A DNA stretch of 13,486 nucleotides from Nitrospirae bacterium RIFCSPLOW2_12_42_9 (GTDB lineage Bacteria > Nitrospirota > 9FT-COMBO-42-15 > HDB-SIOI813): the NCBI GenBank assembly GCA_001805205.1, contig MHER01000159.1, positions 1 through 13,486 of the forward strand, read 5' to 3'. Under the pieces are notes generated by a model. That model was given only the letters and a program-made list of their open reading frames with translations, had not been told where the DNA came from and did not search any database. This document shows positions 1-8,375 of the stretch, piece by piece. The position numbers were made by a program, and so were the translations under genes. Position 1 is the first letter of the stretch, and each line of letters opens with the position of its first letter.

Positions 1-89
1 TAGGGGATGGTGCAGGTATTACGAGGGGATTGATCCAGGCATCTGTTTCAGGTGTAGTGGCTGCGAGGGAAATATTGCAGCGGATATAA
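1..89 (+). CDS. FAD-dependent dehydrogenase, C-terminal end only (5' truncated by window)
   Basis: Reading from base 3, the window opens inside a gene that encodes GDGAGITRGLIQASVSGVVA, then about nine more residues, and stops with TAA at 87-89. The GDGAGITRG...ASVSG...AAREIL pattern is the C-terminal FAD-contacting segment of the uncharacterised FAD-dependent dehydrogenases (COG2509-like). There the GD aspartate contacts the flavin and the following helix closes the FAD-binding fold. Only 28 residues are visible, so substrate and start are unknown. The gene is convergent with kbl: its TAA is immediately followed by the complement of the kbl stop, with no intergenic base. The family call rests on motif recognition. 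Confidence 0.7.
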   Translation, partial: GDGAGITRGLIQASVSGVVAAREILQRI

Positions 90-1274
90 TTATATCACTC
101 GCAGATTTTTTCCAACCTTCCTGAATTTATCCAGAACAAAATCAAGGTCACTTCTTTCATGGGCTGCTGACAGTTGCACCCTGATCCTGGCCTTTCCTTC
201 GGGTACAACCGGGTAACTGAACCCAACGACGTACACTCCTTCATTAAATATTGCTGCTGCCATATCAACAGCCAGCGTAGCCTTACCGAGCATTACCGGG
301 ACAATGGGGTGTATACCTTCTCTTATATTAAATCCCATACCCGATATCTCTTTTCTAAAGTATGCTGTATTTTCCATCAACCTATGACGGAGTTCCTGTG
401 ACCCTTCCAGAATATTCATCACCTTGATTGCCGTAGATACGATCACCGGCGGGAGGGAGTTTGAAAAAAGGTATGGTCGCGATCGCTGCCTTAGCATGGT
501 AATAATCTCACTATAGCTGGATGTAAAGCCACCGGCAGCTCCGCCCATTGCTTTACCAATCGTACTCGTTACGATATCAACCTTTCCCATCACACCGCAA
601 TATTCAATCGAACCCCTTCCTGAAGGGCCAAAAAACCCTGTAGCGTGTGAATCGTCAACCATAACGAGGGAATCATACTTTTCTGCCAATAAACATATTT
701 CCGTTAAGGGTGCAACATCTCCATCCATAGAGAATACGCCGTCAGTAGCTATAATCCTGAATCTTGCAGTACCTGTCTCTTTTAATTTTTCCTCAAGGTC
801 ATTCATATCCATGTGTCTGAACCTGAATCTCCTGGCCTTGCAAAGCCTGATGCCATCAATAATAGATGCATGGTTTAACTCATCACTCAGGATGGCATCC
901 TCTTCACTGAACAATGTCTCAAAGAGTCCTGTATTTGCATCAAAGCAGGAGGTGTAAAGAAGGGTATCCTCTATGCTCAGAAATGAAGATAATCTTTTTT
1001 CGAGTTCTTTATGTATATCCTGTGTCCCGCATATAAATCTGACCGATGACATACCATAGCCCCATTTTTCAAGCCCGACCTTTGCTGCTGCAATAACAGA
1101 CGGGTGATTGGAGAGGCCAAGGTAGTTATTGGCGCACATATTGATAACCTTTTTCCCCTGTACATTTATGGAGACCCCTTGTGGTGAAGATAATAGTCGC
1201 TCTTCCTTGTATAGATCTTTCTCTTTTATTATCCTGAATTCTTCCTGCAGATATGATTTTAAATTTGAATACAT
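90..1274 (-). CDS. kbl: Glycine C-acetyltransferase (2-amino-3-ketobutyrate CoA ligase)
   Basis: This is a PLP-dependent alpha-oxoamine synthase of 394 aa, essentially the length of E. coli Kbl. It cleaves 2-amino-3-oxobutyrate with CoA to give glycine and acetyl-CoA, the second step of threonine catabolism in the cytoplasm. Visible features are the N-terminal [11 protein letters not shown] substrate region (~48-58), NHASIIDG with His135 stacking on the PLP ring, VDDSHATG (206-213) with the Asp that pairs with the pyridine nitrogen, and [10 protein letters not shown] with Lys241 as the Schiff-base lysine. All key residues are present. It lies 65 bp downstream of tdh on the same strand, as expected for the tdh-kbl pair, and that gap holds a small hairpin. 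The ATG has only a weak GGA in front of it. It could in principle be a related enzyme (BioF, HemA), but the tdh neighbour decides for Kbl. Confidence 0.95.
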   Translation of the reverse strand: MYSNLKSYLQEEFRIIKEKDLYKEERLLSSPQGVSINVQGKKVINMCANNYLGLSNHPSVIAAAKVGLEKWGYGMSSVRFICGTQDIHKELEKRLSSFLSIEDTLLYTSCFDANTGLFETLFSEEDAILSDELNHASIIDGIRLCKARRFRFRHMDMNDLEEKLKETGTARFRIIATDGVFSMDGDVAPLTEICLLAEKYDSLVMVDDSHATGFFGPSGRGSIEYCGVMGKVDIVTSTIGKAMGGAAGGFTSSYSEIITMLRQRSRPYLFSNSLPPVIVSTAIKVMNILEGSQELRHRLMENTAYFRKEISGMGFNIREGIHPIVPVMLGKATLAVDMAAAIFNEGVYVVGFSYPVVPEGKARIRVQLSAAHERSDLDFVLDKFRKVGKNLRVI

Positions 1275-1303
1275 TCCAATTGTTAACAGGCCAGCATTTA
1301 TCG

Positions 1304-1320
1304 TCAGGCTGGAAGCCTGA
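1304..1320 (-). repeat. Short hairpin in the tdh-kbl gap
   Basis: TCAGGCT-GGA-AGCCTGA is a perfect 7-bp inverted repeat with a 3-nt loop, lying between the tdh stop and the kbl start. No T-run follows on the minus strand, so it is not a classical intrinsic terminator. It could protect mRNA ends or lower kbl expression relative to tdh, or be a small dispersed palindromic repeat. Confidence 0.6.
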
Positions 1321-1339
1321 CCTATTAATTGTTCCCGAA

Positions 1340-2389
1340 TTACAACATCAGCACTACCTTTATCGCCTTCTTCGGTCTCTCCATCAACAGTGCAAATCCC
1401 TTTTCAAATTCATCAAAGGGTAGTTTGTGGGTGATAACATGTGATATGTCAAGCCTGCCTGATTTCAAAAGATTATGCATCCTGTACCATGTGTCAAACA
1501 GGATACGGCCATTAATACCATATAGGGTGATACCCTTGAATATAATCCGGTTAGTAATATCTATAGACACGGGCTGTGGAAACAGGCCAAAGGCCGAGAG
1601 CCTTCCACCTTTTCTCAGGAGACTTAACCCCTGCTCAAGCCCTTTTTCACTTCCTGACATCTCAAGGACAACATCCACGCCAACCCCGCCGGTTATATTC
1701 ATTATAGTGGATATCAGGCCTTCTTCATCTCCATGGAAGGTTGCATCAGCACCCATCACCTTTGCTGCATCCATCCTTGATGCGTGGTGTCCTATGAGCC
1801 CGATCCAGCCTGCACCTGATACACGTGCAATACCTGCTGAAAACAAACCAATAGGACCATCTCCTATAATAATAACCGATTTACCTGTTACCGGTTCAAC
1901 AAGCGTACAGTACACAGCATTACCAAGGGGGTCCTGGACAGATGCAATTTCCGGCGGCAGGCTATCGTCATTTTTCCATACAACCTTCGATGGTACAGCA
2001 ACATACTCTGCGAAACAACCATCCCTGTCAATGCCCATTATCTTAAGATTACTGCATACATGCTGCTGACCTATCCTGCACTGGAGACATTCACCGCATA
2101 CGATATGGCTGTCCGAAGATACATAATCTCCAACAGAAAACCCGCTCACCCCTTGTCCTATATCTGCTATTCTGCCTGAAAACTCATGACCTGTAATAGT
2201 GGGGAAGTGTTTAATCCTCTCCTGCGCCCATCTGTTCCATTTGTATATATGCAGGTCAGTACCGCAGATAGAGGCTGCTAATACCTTTGTAAGGACTTCA
2301 TCGTGTTTTATTGATGGAATATTGACTTGTGAAATTTCAAGACCTGGATGTGGCCCCTTCTTTAAAATGGCCCGCATCTTTTCGGACAA
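1340..2389 (-). CDS. tdh: L-threonine 3-dehydrogenase (zinc-dependent MDR family)
   Basis: Medium-chain dehydrogenase that oxidises L-threonine to 2-amino-3-oxobutyrate, the substrate of the adjacent kbl product. Length is 349 aa, close to the family norm. The catalytic zinc site shows ICGTD (Cys42) and GHEF (His68/Glu69). The structural zinc site shows Cys98, Cys101, Cys104 and Cys112. The Rossmann motif GDGPIG (176-181) begins the nucleotide-binding domain. Oddly, the acidic residue usually found at the end of the second Rossmann strand, which favours NAD, is replaced here (IGHHASRM, Gly200). The start is TTG at 2389, preceded by GGGGAG with a 7-nt spacer. The in-frame ATG at 2377 has no ribosome site at usable distance. 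The gene begins 16 bp after the kinase stop, so it is probably cotranscribed with it. A related MDR polyol dehydrogenase is possible, but kbl makes Tdh by far the best call. Confidence 0.9.
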   Translation of the reverse strand: MSEKMRAILKKGPHPGLEISQVNIPSIKHDEVLTKVLAASICGTDLHIYKWNRWAQERIKHFPTITGHEFSGRIADIGQGVSGFSVGDYVSSDSHIVCGECLQCRIGQQHVCSNLKIMGIDRDGCFAEYVAVPSKVVWKNDDSLPPEIASVQDPLGNAVYCTLVEPVTGKSVIIIGDGPIGLFSAGIARVSGAGWIGLIGHHASRMDAAKVMGADATFHGDEEGLISTIMNITGGVGVDVVLEMSGSEKGLEQGLSLLRKGGRLSAFGLFPQPVSIDITNRIIFKGITLYGINGRILFDTWYRMHNLLKSGRLDISHVITHKLPFDEFEKGFALLMERPKKAIKVVLML

Positions 2390-2405
2390 TGCAGATCTCC
2401 CCTTA

Positions 2406-5318
2406 TTATAATTGGCTGAAAACCTCTTTTATAAACCTTTTAACTTCGGATGGTGTAAAGGGTTTTTCTAAATATCTGCAGTCGGTCTCTTTGAGAAAAT
2501 TTCCTGTATCAGTACTTATAACATCCCCTGTTGTAAATACCACCCTGTTTTTAAGGTCTGGTCTTATGTCAGCCAGTATATAATAGAAATCCTTGCCATC
2601 CAACTGCGGCATCCTTATATCAGTAATAATAAGGTCAAAATCATTTGACATAATCTTTTCTACTGCAAATCTGGCGTCTGAGATTATTTCAGCCTCATAG
2701 CCCATCTCTGAGATGATGGATTTTAAAAGATCGAGGATATCCCCTTCATCATCTACTACAAGTATCCTCTTCTTTTTTCCCCCATTGAATACTTTTCCTT
2801 CGGACTCTGTCTTTATGACTTCGTCTTTTATTATTGCCTTCTGTTCAACTACCGGAAGTTCAATAAAGAATGTAGACCCTTCTTCAGGCCTGCTGATAGC
2901 ATATATTTCCCCCCCATGTTCCTTAATAATTCCATATGAAACACTCAACCCGAGACCCGTCCCCTTTCCTATATCCCTTGTAGTATAAAAAGGTTCAAAT
3001 ATCTTTTTCAGATTTGCCTCGGGTATACCTATCCCTGTATCTGAAAAGGAGACTTTCATTATTCCGTTACTGTGTTTAGACATTACAGTTATTTTTCCAT
3101 TACGCTTATTTTCTAATATAGCATGGTGGGCATTATTTATGATATTTAAAAAAACCTGTTGTATCATATAAGGATCAATCATTGTGTATGGCATCTTATC
3201 TCCCAGGTCCATTTCAACTTCAATATTATCCACGGTCAACTGGTAGGACTTGAGCTCAACAGTATGTTTGATAATTTCATTAATATTGCAGAACTGTTTT
3301 TCAATCTTGTGCTGCCTTGCAAAGCTGAGGAGATTTTCGATAATCTTTTTACATCTCATTGCAGCGTTATTTATCTTACCAAGCTGTGTTTTAAGTTCTT
3401 CATCCTTTGTTGTCTCATATATAAGCTCACAGTATCCTATTACCCCTGTAAGCGGGTTATTCAATTCATGTGCAACTCCTGAAAGTATCTCACCGAGTGA
3501 TGAGAGTTTTTCTGCCTGTATGAGCTGCTCCCTTAACATAGACTCAACTGTTATATCCCTGATATACTCTATCCTGTTTATCAAATTTCCCTTGGCATCA
3601 GTTACAGGGAACACATATCTTTCCAGGGTCTTGTTATCGGGGGTAATAACACGATCACGCCGCGGCATAGTTATATCAGTCCCTTTACTTATATCACATT
3701 CATTGATTATATCTTTACAACCATAAACCAGGTCATAACATTTTTTCCCTATTACATCCTTTTCCTTCATATCATAGGCCTCGAGGAAAGACCTGTTAAC
3801 CTCAAGAATAGTACACGAGGGGTCAAGGAGGAAGATATAGTCCCGTATACCATCATAAATAAGTTTTAGTTTATCCCGCATCCCCCTTAGCTCTGATTCC
3901 TCTTCTACTATCTTCATATTTGCATCAAACAGCTCATTAGTCTTTTTCTCAAGTTCCTCATTTAAGATCGTGAGCTCTTCATTTGCAGACTGTAACTCCT
4001 CCTGCTGTGACTGCGCCTCTTCCAGCGAGACCTCCAGCTCCTGATTCGTTGCCTGCATCTTTTCATTAAGGGTGGACAGCTCTTTTGATTTTTTCTCTAA
4101 TTCAAGGAGATAGTTTTCCCTGTCTTTATTCCTATCCTTTATATCGGAGATCATCTCATTAAAGGATCTTGCGAGTACAGATACCTCATCTTTAGTATAC
4201 TTTGTTAAATGATCTGGTACGCTAACATCCATGTTGCCATTGGCAAAATCCTTTGCCCTTTTTACAAGCAGTTTGAGGGGGTTTGTAATCCTTGATGTAG
4301 CTAATAAGGCTATCATGATGGCCATGATGGTCCCGAGTATTGTGACAATCAGGATGTTTTTACGATTTTCATTATGCAGGGCTGTAAACCTCGATTCCTG
4401 AACCCCTACAAAGAGAGATCCAATTGTATTACCCTTGTTGTCTCTTATAGGATCAAAAGCCGCTATATAAGTATCCTCCATGATATTTACATCGCCCCTG
4501 AAACCCTCTCCTTTATTTAATATTGTTGTAACATCCCGGGGTAACAGGGTTCCTATAGCCCTCTTGCCACCGTGAGTGGGCATTGTTGTTGTAATAGTTA
4601 CACCATTCTTTGATATGGTTACGATTGATCCTGGAATCTTCTTTGTTATAGTGTCAGGAACAAAATTGTCTTTATTTAAGATATCTCCGGTTATTATGGC
4701 TCCAATAACACTGTTCTGGTCCATAACAGGGACAACTACAGTGAGCATCAGTGCATCAGACTCTATTGTGGAGTCTGTTTTGTACTCAACTTCTGTATCT
4801 TTAGTGTTGATGGGTATTGCCACTTCATTTGCCAGGGCTTCACTCTCCTTCAGAAGTTGCTCATTAGAAATAATCTCTGTAGAGATGACAGCTTCTCCAC
4901 TTATCAGGGCCTTTTCTATTAACCCATTTATATTTATAGTATCTCCTGAGTTGTCGCTGTTAAGCCTCGCAATAACCCTCCTGTCTTTGTCTACGACCAT
5001 CCAGATATCAACATATGGCCTTTTACTCTTCCAGAATCGCATCATGTCCCTAAGGGAGTTTTTATCATTTCTAAGTATTGCGTTTTCTACAATTTCTGTG
5101 ACCTGGAGCATCCCGAATTTCATCTGGTCTGCCCTTACATAATACTGTATCCAGGCTGCATCAAGGCTCTGTTTTGTTGTCCTTACGATCTCTTCATGTA
5201 CATTTTTTGAAATAAGCCTTTCAGATACTATGGCTAAAACAATCAGAGGGAAGATTACCACTACGAGGAATGATAAGATTAATTTTGTCCTGAGTGATGT
5301 GTTTAATAATTTTTCCAT
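2406..5318 (-). CDS. Membrane hybrid sensor histidine kinase (Cache-HAMP-coiled coil-PAS-HisKA-HATPase-REC)
   Basis: A 970-aa membrane kinase. Order of parts: TM1 (~12-32); an extracytoplasmic sensor (~33-318) whose end (AAFDPIRDNKGNTIGSLFVG, 286-305) is typical of double-Cache (Cache_3-Cache_2 type) ligand domains; TM2 (~320-341); HAMP (~342-392); a Glu/Gln-rich coiled coil (~400-480) with EEL at 440, 447 and 454, exactly seven residues apart; PAS with PAC (~483-592); HisKA with phospho-acceptor His617 (VAHELNNP); HATPase with N-box Asn729, DTGIGIP (760-766) and GKGTGLGL (785-792); and a C-terminal receiver (~850-968) with Asp900 and Lys952. All catalytic residues are present. The small-molecule ligand is unknown. 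It starts 4 bp after cheR and is followed after 16 bp by tdh, so it is part of a cheR-kinase-tdh-kbl unit. No DNA-binding partner regulator is adjacent. Confidence 0.93.
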   Translation of the reverse strand: MEKLLNTSLRTKLILSFLVVVIFPLIVLAIVSERLISKNVHEEIVRTTKQSLDAAWIQYYVRADQMKFGMLQVTEIVENAILRNDKNSLRDMMRFWKSKRPYVDIWMVVDKDRRVIARLNSDNSGDTININGLIEKALISGEAVISTEIISNEQLLKESEALANEVAIPINTKDTEVEYKTDSTIESDALMLTVVVPVMDQNSVIGAIITGDILNKDNFVPDTITKKIPGSIVTISKNGVTITTTMPTHGGKRAIGTLLPRDVTTILNKGEGFRGDVNIMEDTYIAAFDPIRDNKGNTIGSLFVGVQESRFTALHNENRKNILIVTILGTIMAIMIALLATSRITNPLKLLVKRAKDFANGNMDVSVPDHLTKYTKDEVSVLARSFNEMISDIKDRNKDRENYLLELEKKSKELSTLNEKMQATNQELEVSLEEAQSQQEELQSANEELTILNEELEKKTNELFDANMKIVEEESELRGMRDKLKLIYDGIRDYIFLLDPSCTILEVNRSFLEAYDMKEKDVIGKKCYDLVYGCKDIINECDISKGTDITMPRRDRVITPDNKTLERYVFPVTDAKGNLINRIEYIRDITVESMLREQLIQAEKLSSLGEILSGVAHELNNPLTGVIGYCELIYETTKDEELKTQLGKINNAAMRCKKIIENLLSFARQHKIEKQFCNINEIIKHTVELKSYQLTVDNIEVEMDLGDKMPYTMIDPYMIQQVFLNIINNAHHAILENKRNGKITVMSKHSNGIMKVSFSDTGIGIPEANLKKIFEPFYTTRDIGKGTGLGLSVSYGIIKEHGGEIYAISRPEEGSTFFIELPVVEQKAIIKDEVIKTESEGKVFNGGKKKRILVVDDEGDILDLLKSIISEMGYEAEIISDARFAVEKIMSNDFDLIITDIRMPQLDGKDFYYILADIRPDLKNRVVFTTGDVISTDTGNFLKETDCRYLEKPFTPSEVKRFIKEVFSQL

Positions 5319-5322
5319 TTAT

Positions 5323-6156
5323 TTAAATCTTCTGGTATATCTTCTCCTTGCGGAAGATATCCCGGAACCTGTCACGGAATATAGATGGTACAACCTCACT
5401 CCTTCCGAGAATGATATAGCCCCCACTGTTAAGGGAATACCAGAATTTTTCAAACACCTTTTCCTGCAGGTCCTTTTCAAAATAGATAAGGAGATTCCGG
5501 CAGCATATAATGTCCATATGTGAGAGATGTATATTTGATACGATATCATGGACCCCGAATGTTACAAGATTTCTTATCTGAGGGCTGACCTGATAGTAAT
5601 TTTCTGATGGTTTGAAGAACTGACCTAACTGGAAAAGATCAACATTTTTTAAAGACTCTTCACAATAAATCCCTTTTCTTGCAATATCAACAGATGCATC
5701 ATCTATGTCAGTGGCGAATATCTTTACCTTTAAATCCTCTAAGGCATGCTGGGTTGAGGAACGCATGATCTTACTAAGCAGAATTGCTATTGAATATGCT
5801 TCTTCACCCCTTGCGCATCCAATGCTCCATATCCTCAAACTGTTATTCCCATCTGTTTTTGGTTTTACAATTACCTCTGGAATTACATACTGCTCGATCT
5901 GATTAAATACATCAGTATCCCGGAAGAATTCACTCACCTTTATTGTTAACTGATTAAAGAGATTATTAAATTCTAATGGCTGGACATCAAGAAATTCTAT
6001 ATAATCTTTACAGTGCAGTCTGTATGAGGCGAGCCTTCTTTCTATGCACCGTCTTAGACTGGACTTTCTGTAACGCCTGAAGTCCCAACTCTTCTTAACA
6101 TACATCTTTTCGAGGATTATATCTAAATTATCCTCTGATAGCTCAGGCTGTGCCAT
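5323..6156 (-). CDS. CheR-type S-adenosylmethionine-dependent glutamate methyltransferase
   Basis: CheR family enzyme, which methylates glutamates on receptor coiled coils using AdoMet in the cytoplasm. In the 277-aa form chosen here the visible motifs are the N-terminal alpha domain with RRYRKSSLRRCIERRL, VSEFFRD (~74-80), the AdoMet-binding GCARGEE (~113-119), ATDID (~148-152) and CRNLLIYF (~219-226). All are characteristic of CheR. A longer ORF begins with ATG at 6216, but that codon overlaps the -10 box of the promoter at 6215-6243 and cannot lie in that transcript. The ATG at 6156 has AGGA 9 nt upstream and gives a normal CheR N-terminus. The gene is 4 bp from the following kinase. No MCP, CheA, CheW or CheB is present, so this is an orphan CheR whose natural substrate may be the coiled coil of the adjacent kinase (inference). 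Confidence 0.9.
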   Translation of the reverse strand: MAQPELSEDNLDIILEKMYVKKSWDFRRYRKSSLRRCIERRLASYRLHCKDYIEFLDVQPLEFNNLFNQLTIKVSEFFRDTDVFNQIEQYVIPEVIVKPKTDGNNSLRIWSIGCARGEEAYSIAILLSKIMRSSTQHALEDLKVKIFATDIDDASVDIARKGIYCEESLKNVDLFQLGQFFKPSENYYQVSPQIRNLVTFGVHDIVSNIHLSHMDIICCRNLLIYFEKDLQEKVFEKFWYSLNSGGYIILGRSEVVPSIFRDRFRDIFRKEKIYQKI

Positions 6157-6214
6157 CGTTATTATTCCTATGTTTTTCTTATAGGGGAAAGGTAATCTTT
6201 TATCTCTCATTGGC

Positions 6215-6243
6215 ATAATAGCAAACTACTTTTCACTGGTCAA
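6215..6243 (-). promoter_or_regulatory. Sigma70-like promoter of the cheR-kinase-tdh-kbl unit
   Basis: On the minus strand, TTGACC (6238-6243), a 17-bp spacer and TATTAT (6215-6220) make a near-consensus promoter. Transcription would start near 6208 and leave a ~50-nt leader before the cheR ATG at 6156. A second TTGACC (6254-6259) repeats 16 bp upstream. The element sits in the 84-bp divergent gap shared with the PilZ gene. Confidence 0.65.
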
Positions 6244-6300
6244 GGAATAAATAGGTCAAAAATTCCCAAAACAATCCGATATTAGATTTGGTTAAAGACA

Positions 6301-6639
6301 ATGGATCGCCGAAAGTTTCCAAGAATCTCCTTATTGGGGGAGATAATTATAAAAGCAAAAGATTCCGGAGAGCAACTCCAGGGCTATGCTATTAACATAA
6401 GCAGAGGAGGAGTCGCCTTCTATTCTGAGAAGCTCTTTAATATTAATTCAGAATTATCTTTAACACTCTTTTTTAAATATGAGGATGAAGAAAGGAGAGA
6501 AGAGGTCTCATGCATTGTAAGGTGGATAAAACCGGTTGGTAATATATTTGCCATTGGAGTCCAGTTTGAAAATATCAGGAAAGAGAAACAGCCGATGATC
6601 TTCAAATACCTCGAGAATAATGAATATATAATATTTTAG
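6301..6639 (+). CDS. PilZ-domain c-di-GMP-binding protein
   Basis: A single-domain PilZ protein of 112 aa, a cytoplasmic receptor for cyclic di-GMP. Both ligand motifs are intact: RxxxR in MDRRKFPR (Arg4...Arg8) and NxSxxG in NISRGG (Asn32, Ser34, Gly37). The beta-barrel follows to about residue 105. Such free-standing PilZ proteins usually act by binding a partner protein involved in motility, polysaccharide or signalling. No diguanylate cyclase or EAL/HD-GYP gene is in the window. It is divergent from cheR and its stop codon overlaps that of phoR by 4 bp. The start ATG is the natural PilZ start, although its ribosome site is weak. Confidence 0.92.
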   Translation: MDRRKFPRISLLGEIIIKAKDSGEQLQGYAINISRGGVAFYSEKLFNINSELSLTLFFKYEDEERREEVSCIVRWIKPVGNIFAIGVQFENIRKEKQPMIFKYLENNEYIIF

Positions 6640-7664
6640 TTTATTGGCAGGGTAAAACTGAATGTTGTACCTCCTCCAGAATTACTGTTCACCCAGATTT
6701 TTCCACTGTGTCCATGGATGATATGTTTTACAATGGCAAGGCCAAGACCGGTGCCACCGAGTTCCCTGCTTCTTCCTTTATCTACCCTATAGAACCTCTC
6801 AAATATCCTCAGCAGGTCCTTTTCCGGAATGCCGATCCCTGTATCTGTTACGTCCACCTGCATCAAGTTATCTAGTATCCTTACAGAAATCCTTACAGCC
6901 CCCTTGTTGGTATATTTTATGGCATTATCTATAAGATTTACTATGACCTGCTCAAGACGTACCCTGTCTCCCATGACCTTTGGAAGTTCTCTATAAGTTT
7001 CTCCGGATTCGATTATAAGTTCTATCCCCTTATCCTTAGCCTGTTTCTCAAATCCCTGTATAACATTTGTTATAAGGACTCTGATATCAAGAGGCTCAAA
7101 TTTCATGGGTATCTGATGAGATTCAAGCATGGAGAGTGTTAGCAGGTCTTCTATCAGTGCAGTCATCCGGTTGGCATGCCGGTCAATGATAGTGAGAAAG
7201 TTTTTCAATACACCTTTATCCTCCAGTCCGCCATCAAGCAGTGTTTCTGCATAACCCTTTATACTTGCGAGCGGAGTTCGAAGCTCATGCGACACATTCG
7301 CAACAAAGTCCCGCTTAATTGCCTCAACCCTCTTTTCCTCAGTCACATCATGAAAAAAACCGATTACACCATTCAACCCATTCTGTGAGAAGGGTATAAG
7401 CCTTGCCTCAAGTATCTGGTTACCCTTCCCCTTGATTGTAATCTCCTTCGACTGTCTGGCCTCAGAAGAGAGGACTGTTTCTACAGTGTTCAAAAGGACA
7501 GCATCTTCTACTACCTCAGTAAAATTAATTCCTTCAAGGGGGAGGTTGACTGCAAAGGTCTCCTGGAAAAATGGGTTTGCATACAGGATGAGTCCTTTAT
7601 CATTTATGATAACTACCCCCTGCTGCATCTCCTTTACAACAACCTCAAGCAACTGTTCCTTCAT
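6636..7664 (-). CDS. phoR: PhoR-like sensor histidine kinase without transmembrane segments
   Basis: A 342-aa kinase that would phosphorylate the adjacent PhoB. It begins directly with a PAS domain (~5-110: GVVIINDKGLILYANPFFQ) and continues with HisKA carrying His126 in the PhoR-type motif FVANVSHELRTPLASIKGY. The HATPase has N-box Asn247 (NLIDNAIKYT), DTGIGIP (274-280) and GGTGLGLAIVKHI (303-315). Typical PhoR proteins carry one or two N-terminal membrane helices. None is visible here, and no in-frame upstream extension is possible because the phoB stop lies only 17 bp upstream. It is therefore probably a soluble form. Gene order pstS-phoB-phoR supports the PhoR name. Its end overlaps the end of the convergent PilZ gene by 4 bp, with no terminator visible. 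Confidence 0.88.
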   Translation of the reverse strand: MKEQLLEVVVKEMQQGVVIINDKGLILYANPFFQETFAVNLPLEGINFTEVVEDAVLLNTVETVLSSEARQSKEITIKGKGNQILEARLIPFSQNGLNGVIGFFHDVTEEKRVEAIKRDFVANVSHELRTPLASIKGYAETLLDGGLEDKGVLKNFLTIIDRHANRMTALIEDLLTLSMLESHQIPMKFEPLDIRVLITNVIQGFEKQAKDKGIELIIESGETYRELPKVMGDRVRLEQVIVNLIDNAIKYTNKGAVRISVRILDNLMQVDVTDTGIGIPEKDLLRIFERFYRVDKGRSRELGGTGLGLAIVKHIIHGHSGKIWVNSNSGGGTTFSFTLPIN

Positions 7665-7681
7665 AAGTCTCTCATCCCTTA

Positions 7682-8362
7682 TTATTCTTCCCTGAACCTG
7701 TAACCGAACCCCCTTACAGTTTCAATATATCCAGAGGCCTTTCCCAGCTTCTCCCTGAGTCTCGTGATATGGGTATCAACAGTCCTGTCTGTTACATAAA
7801 ACTCTGATCCCCACACCCTGTCGAGTAATGTCTCCCTTGATAAAACACGGCCAATGGATTTCATCAACTCAATCAGGAGCCTGATCTCCGTAGATGTAAG
7901 CTTTACCGGCTTGCCATCTACAGTGACAGATAATTTATCTGCGTCGATATGGATGGGACCTGCATTCAGTGAATGTATCTTCTCATCAACCCCTTTTCCT
8001 CTCTTTAAAACGGCCTTAATCCTCAGTATGAGCTCCCTCGGGCTGAAGGGTTTTGTTATATAGTCATCCGCACCGAGCTCAAGACCAACGATCCTGTCCA
8101 CCTCTTCACTCTTTGCAGTCAGCATAATAATGGGGATATGTCCGGTGACCTCCGATTTCCTGACAGCTTTGCATACCTCTGTCCCTTCCATGCTCGGCAG
8201 CATGATGTCCAGGACAATAAGGTCCGGCTTCTCTTTCCTTGCAAGAACAATTGCCTCAGGCCCATCCTTTGCAGTAATGACCTTGAATCCACTCTTCTCA
8301 AGGTTATACTGAAGGAGGGTGAGGATATCTATCTCATCATCAACGACCAGAATCTTCTTCAG
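7682..8362 (-). CDS. phoB: Phosphate-regulon response regulator PhoB (OmpR/PhoB family), probable CTG start
   Basis: Two-domain response regulator. In the 226-aa form chosen here the receiver starts with KKILVVDDE; phospho-acceptor Asp52, Thr82 and Lys104 fall close to canonical PhoB numbering. The C-terminal winged helix (~130-226) shows LTSTEIRLL, RETLLDRVWG, DRTVDTHITRLREKLG and a VRGFGYRF end. It would bind Pho-type sites such as those at 11278-11321. The longest frame opens with TTG at 8395, but no ribosome site precedes it at a usable distance. CTG at 8362 has AAAGGAG with an 8-nt spacer and gives the canonical N-terminus, so CTG is preferred. The alternative would add 11 residues encoded by a hairpin-forming, repeat-like sequence. 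It lies 45 bp after pstS and 17 bp before phoR. Confidence 0.93.
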   Translation of the reverse strand: MKKILVVDDEIDILTLLQYNLEKSGFKVITAKDGPEAIVLARKEKPDLIVLDIMLPSMEGTEVCKAVRKSEVTGHIPIIMLTAKSEEVDRIVGLELGADDYITKPFSPRELILRIKAVLKRGKGVDEKIHSLNAGPIHIDADKLSVTVDGKPVKLTSTEIRLLIELMKSIGRVLSRETLLDRVWGSEFYVTDRTVDTHITRLREKLGKASGYIETVRGFGYRFREE

Positions 8363-8375
8363 ATTACAATCTCCT

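Noticed and set aside
1329..2069. Long plus-strand frame (246 codons) opposite tdh
   Set aside because: It is the antisense shadow of a clearly conserved gene, with low-complexity Pro/Ser-rich translation and no ribosome site.
4576..5142. Plus-strand frame of 188 codons opposite the kinase sensor domain
   Set aside because: Its hydrophobic, Ser/Ile-rich translation is typical of antisense to a Cache domain; no start signal and no recognisable motif.
6157..6216. N-terminal extension of CheR from ATG 6216
   Set aside because: The codon overlaps the -10 box of the likely promoter and lacks a ribosome site. The ATG at 6156 gives the normal family start.
5319..6639. A full chemotaxis or c-di-GMP operon around cheR and PilZ
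   Set aside because: No MCP, CheA, CheW, CheB, GGDEF, EAL or HD-GYP gene is present, and the two genes are divergent.
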